Positions 59,634 to 62,473 of a DNA stretch of 62,473 nt are shown here, piece after piece. The notes under the pieces are model-generated. The model ran no database searches. It was not told the origin of the DNA and worked only from the letters and a program-made list of their open reading frames with translations. Where the stretch lies: NCBI GenBank assembly GCA_945900965.1, contig CAMDKM010000019.1:1-62473 (forward strand). The letters run 5' to 3'. A program made the position numbers and the translations under genes. Source of the stretch: Bordetella parapertussis. Its GTDB lineage: Bacteria; Pseudomonadota; Gammaproteobacteria; Burkholderiales; JACQAP01. Position 1 is the first letter of the stretch. The number at the start of each line of letters is the position of its first letter.

Positions 59634-59797
59634 TCCAAGAAACTCACCACAGAGACACAGAGGCACAGAGAAGAACGATACTTCGACAAATTGCCATGCC
59701 AATTGCACTCATCTTCCTGGTGAGTACGGGGATGGATCCGAAAATTTGGTATTTCTCTGTGTTCTCGGTGCCTCCGTGGTTCAACTGCATTCTTAGG
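59634..59797. mobile_element. CACGGAG-family inverted-repeat element, copy E (short, diverged, 164 bp)
   Basis: Left end TCCAAGAAACTCACCACAGAG, right end (reverse complement) CCTAAGAATGCAGTTGAACC, each followed by CACAGAG or CACGGAG units. ATGAA at 59629-59633 and 59798-59802 is a 5-bp direct repeat. The right ATG is the start codon of rsmD. Confidence 0.7.
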
Positions 59798-60361
59798 ATG
59801 AAACGGGGGGCTGGGGCGAAGGCCAACCAGGTGCGCATTATCGGCGGCATCTGGCGCAGCCGTGTGCTGCGATTTCCTGCGGTGGACGATTTGCGGCCCA
59901 CCCCGGATCGCGTGCGGGAAACCCTGTTCAACTGGCTGGGGCAGGACCTCACGGGGCAAACCTGTCTGGATTTATTTGCCGGCAGCGGCGCGCTGGGGTT
60001 TGAAGCCACGTCGCGAGGCGCCAAATCGGTGGTGATGATCGAGCACAATGCGAAAGCAGAACGAGCATTGCGGGAGAACTGCTCCTTGCTGGCGGGCGAA
60101 CGCATCGAGATTCAGAGGGCCGACGCGCTGGCATTTCTGCGGGTGGATACACGCCGTTTCGATGTGATTTTCCTCGACCCGCCCTTCCAGGCTGATTTGA
60201 TTCCGAACGTGATGCCGCTTCTGCCCGACCGTCTTGCGCCCGGGGGAAGGGTTTACCTGGAAGCCGATCACCTGCCGGATTTGTCGCCCGGGTGGCAAAG
60301 GCTCAAGCACACTCGTGCAGGGTCGGTACAAGGGCTGCTGATAGAATGGCGACCGACATGA
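59798..60361 (+). CDS. rsmD: 16S rRNA (guanine(966)-N(2))-methyltransferase
   Basis: 187 residues from ATG 59798, which lies in the right duplication of element E (longer frames run through the repeat). [35 protein letters not shown], the SAM loop [20 protein letters not shown] and the catalytic DPPF in [11 protein letters not shown] are RsmD signatures. Methylates the small subunit after assembly. Overlaps coaD (ATGA). Confidence 0.95.
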   Translation: MKRGAGAKANQVRIIGGIWRSRVLRFPAVDDLRPTPDRVRETLFNWLGQDLTGQTCLDLFAGSGALGFEATSRGAKSVVMIEHNAKAERALRENCSLLAGERIEIQRADALAFLRVDTRRFDVIFLDPPFQADLIPNVMPLLPDRLAPGGRVYLEADHLPDLSPGWQRLKHTRAGSVQGLLIEWRPT

Positions 60362-60849
60362 ACAGCCACTTGGGCCGGGCCGTCTATCCCGGTACTTTCG
60401 ACCCCATCACGCGCGGCCATGAGGATCTGGTACGGCGCGCGGCGGCTATGTTTTCGGAGGTCATCGTGGCGGTGGCGGACAGCCGCGGCAAGCAGCCTTT
60501 CTTCAACTTGCAGCAAAGAGTGGCCATCGCACGCGAATCCCTGGCCCCTTTTCGCAACGTCCGAGTCGAGGGATTTACCGGATTATTGATGGATTTCGTG
60601 CGCGGCCAGAACGCCAGAATTGTCCTGCGCGGGCTGCGGGCGGTGTCCGACTTCGAATATGAATTTCAACTCGCCGGCATGAATCGCAACCTCTATCCCG
60701 ATGTCGAGACCCTGTTCCTGACCCCGGCCGAACAATACACGTTCATCTCGGCGAGCATGGTGCGGGAAATCGCCACGCTGGGCGGCGACGTATCGTCATT
60801 CGTGAATCCCTTGGTGCTCCCGCATCTCAAAGCCAAACTGGCAGGGTAG
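60358..60849 (+). CDS. coaD: Phosphopantetheine adenylyltransferase
   Basis: 163 residues from the ATG overlapping the rsmD stop. Fourth step of coenzyme A synthesis. [21 protein letters not shown] with the nucleotidyltransferase TxGH-like motif, [21 protein letters not shown] and the C-terminal [19 protein letters not shown] are diagnostic. Order rsmD-coaD-ferredoxin-mutM is conserved in betaproteobacteria. Confidence 0.97.
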   Translation: MNSHLGRAVYPGTFDPITRGHEDLVRRAAAMFSEVIVAVADSRGKQPFFNLQQRVAIARESLAPFRNVRVEGFTGLLMDFVRGQNARIVLRGLRAVSDFEYEFQLAGMNRNLYPDVETLFLTPAEQYTFISASMVREIATLGGDVSSFVNPLVLPHLKAKLAG

Positions 60850-61116
<267 letters not shown>

Positions 61117-61132
61117 GCTTATTGCGTCGGGC

Positions 61133-61948
61133 TCAGTGTTGACACTTCGGGCAGTAGAACGTTGCTCTTTGCCCCTGGCGGATCATGCGAATTGCGGTTG
61201 CGCATAGGGTGCAGAGTTCGCCTGCCCGTCCGTACACTCTATGCAGGTTCTGGAACTCGCCCGGCAGTCCGCCGGCGCCGACATAATCGCGCAAGCTGCT
61301 GCCGCCGGCTTCGATCGCCAGGGTCAGGGTGTGTCGGATTGCTCTCACCAGTGCTTCGCAGTGGGCGCGCGATATCCGGCCGGCGGCGGCGCGCGGGTTG
61401 ATGCGCGCATCGAACAGCGCTTCGCTCGCGTAGATATTGCCTACGCCGGTGACGACGTGGCTGTCCATGATTAAATTCTTGATGGCGACTCGACGTCCGC
61501 GGCTCGCCCGATACAGCCACTCGGCATTGAATTCATCGCCGAGCGGCTCAGGGGCCAGGCGGACCAGCAGGGGATGTTGTGCGGGATCATGCGGGGTCCA
61601 CAACACGGCGCCGAAACGGCGCGGATCGGTGAGCCGGACCACGTTACCGGATTCCAGAACGAGATCGAAGTGGTCGTGTTTTTCCGGTGGCCGCGTCTGA
61701 GTGAGGAGTCGCAGGCTGCCCGACATGCCCAGATGGATAATCATCCAGCCCTGACCGCAGTCGAACAGCAGGTACTTGCCACGGCGCTCTATGGAACGGA
61801 TGCCGCGACCGCGCAGAGTGCGCGCCAGGTTTTGCGGTATCGGCCAGCGCAGCGCACGGTTGCGCACGATGACGTCGCGGATGGTCTGGCCCTCGACATG
61901 AGGCGCCAGTCCACGGCGGGTGGCTTCGACTTCGGGTAATTCGGGCAT
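61133..61948 (-). CDS. mutM: Formamidopyrimidine-DNA glycosylase
   Basis: 271 residues from the ATG that gives the processed N-terminus PELPEVEATRRGL (catalytic Pro2 and Glu3); the open frame reaches further upstream but has no functional meaning there. Removes 8-oxoguanine and cleaves the abasic site. HLGMSGSLRL, NLIMDSHVVTGVGNIYASEALF with the helix-two-turn-helix, and the zinc finger CTLCATAIRM...FYCPKC are all present. A transposase gene ends about 105 bp upstream of its start. Confidence 0.96.
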   Translation of the reverse strand: MPELPEVEATRRGLAPHVEGQTIRDVIVRNRALRWPIPQNLARTLRGRGIRSIERRGKYLLFDCGQGWMIIHLGMSGSLRLLTQTRPPEKHDHFDLVLESGNVVRLTDPRRFGAVLWTPHDPAQHPLLVRLAPEPLGDEFNAEWLYRASRGRRVAIKNLIMDSHVVTGVGNIYASEALFDARINPRAAAGRISRAHCEALVRAIRHTLTLAIEAGGSSLRDYVGAGGLPGEFQNLHRVYGRAGELCTLCATAIRMIRQGQRATFYCPKCQH

Positions 61949-62052
61949 GCCGCTGAGAGCAGGGGCTAGGGACCTCATCTTTACCCTTATCTTTGCGACG
62001 CACAAGGGGACACATGTCTAGTCGGGGTTACATGATGAAGGTGTCAGGGGGT
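61949..62052. other. mutM upstream region and end of an insertion sequence
   Basis: About 100 bp between the transposase stop and the mutM start. One terminal inverted repeat of the IS4-family element should lie here, but its partner is outside the window so the boundary cannot be set. No gene seen. Confidence 0.4.
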
Positions 62053-62472
62053 CTACACGGAAGCAGTGTTGTGATACAGATCGTAGGCAAGTCCGATATC
62101 GGCAAGGCGCGCCATGCCACGCCAGAGAACCTCGGTGCCCGGATGCCCGTCGCCGCTGCGTCCCGGTTGCCCACCCAGTTGCCCCAGCAAGCGTACCGCT
62201 TCGTTCAAATTAGGTGGCAAGGCAGGCGCAATCTTGGTGCGGTTCACGAAGGTGCACAGGGCCTTCCATTCCGAATCGGTGAAATAAATCGTGCACGGCA
62301 CTTCCGGGGTTTGTTCTCCCAGGGCGGTCAGATGGTAGATGCGCCAGGCCACGATCAGATCGATCGCCAGACAGTTGAGCAAACGATGCGCTTGCTCCAA
62401 CTGGCGCGATTCCACCCGGCAACCGCTCTTCAAGATGCGATGATAGACCTCGATGCCCCAGCGGCGCGCATA
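62053..62472 (-). mobile_element. IS4-family transposase, C-terminal part
   Basis: The frame enters from the window end and stops at 62053 (about 139 residues). The YREK signature Y-x2-R-x3-E-x6-K is visible at the edge (YARRWGIEVYHRILK), followed by SGCRVESRQLEQAHRLLNCLAIDLIVAWRI. It contains the Glu of the DDE triad. The C-terminal GGQPGRSGDGHPGTEVLWRGMARLADI is typical of the IS50/IS4 group. Completeness of the element cannot be judged. Confidence 0.88.
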
Positions 62473-62473
62473 C

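Overview
This is a chromosomal segment of about 60% GC from a Gram-negative bacterium, most probably a betaproteobacterium (Nitrosomonadales-like). That assignment rests on gene content and order: gpmA-envC-ctpA-hesA/moeB, ybeD-lipB-lipA, bioBFCD, a caa3-type oxidase cluster with the betaproteobacterial small assembly proteins, and SlmA. It is inference, since no rRNA or tRNA gene is present.

Layout. 1-4.8 kb: end of a lipopolysaccharide or polysaccharide glycosyltransferase cluster (GT2, GT9, GT4) that decays into two N-terminal glycosyltransferase remnants on either side of a yefM-yoeB toxin-antitoxin pair. 4.8-6.1 kb: a TlpA-like redoxin and an AbrB-like antitoxin with a frameshifted PIN toxin. 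6.3-10.8 kb, minus strand: dacC, D-amino-acid aminotransferase, ybeD, lipB and lipA, with the gaps between most of them filled by repeats. 10.9-21.8 kb: housekeeping genes (copper chaperone, argB, a HAD phosphatase, slmA, moeB/hesA, ctpA, envC-like, gpmA, rhodanese, grxC, secB, an SH3 protein, gpsA, trmL). 21.9-38.8 kb: a nearly complete MSHA-type IV pilus locus, all on the plus strand (mshE-G, pilins B-A-C-D-O-P, large adhesin-like mshQ, then I-N-like-J-K-L-M-N). 38.8-43.4 kb: comF and the biotin operon bioBFCD. 43.5-53.0 kb: caa3-type cytochrome c oxidase with its heme A and copper assembly genes. 53.3-56.8 kb, minus strand: rpoH behind a CIRCE-like operator, and ftsY-ftsE-ftsX. 56.9-61.1 kb: two M16 peptidases, rsmD, coaD and a ferredoxin. 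61.1-62.5 kb: mutM and the end of an IS4-family transposase that runs off the window.

The most unusual content is non-coding. (1) Small inverted-repeat elements carry CACGGAG-type termini. Four of five full copies are bounded by 5-bp direct repeats, and three of those are ATGAA, in which the ATG is the start codon of the downstream gene. (2) Degenerate heptanucleotide arrays (GGTGAAC/GGTGATC type) crowd the lip operon, appear to encode the N-terminus of LipB and supply stop codons. (3) A 192-bp element with an 11-bp target duplication interrupts a glycosyltransferase remnant; removing it restores the reading frame. (4) A third inverted-repeat element overlaps the stop codon of mshQ.

No CRISPR array, prophage, tRNA or rRNA gene was seen.
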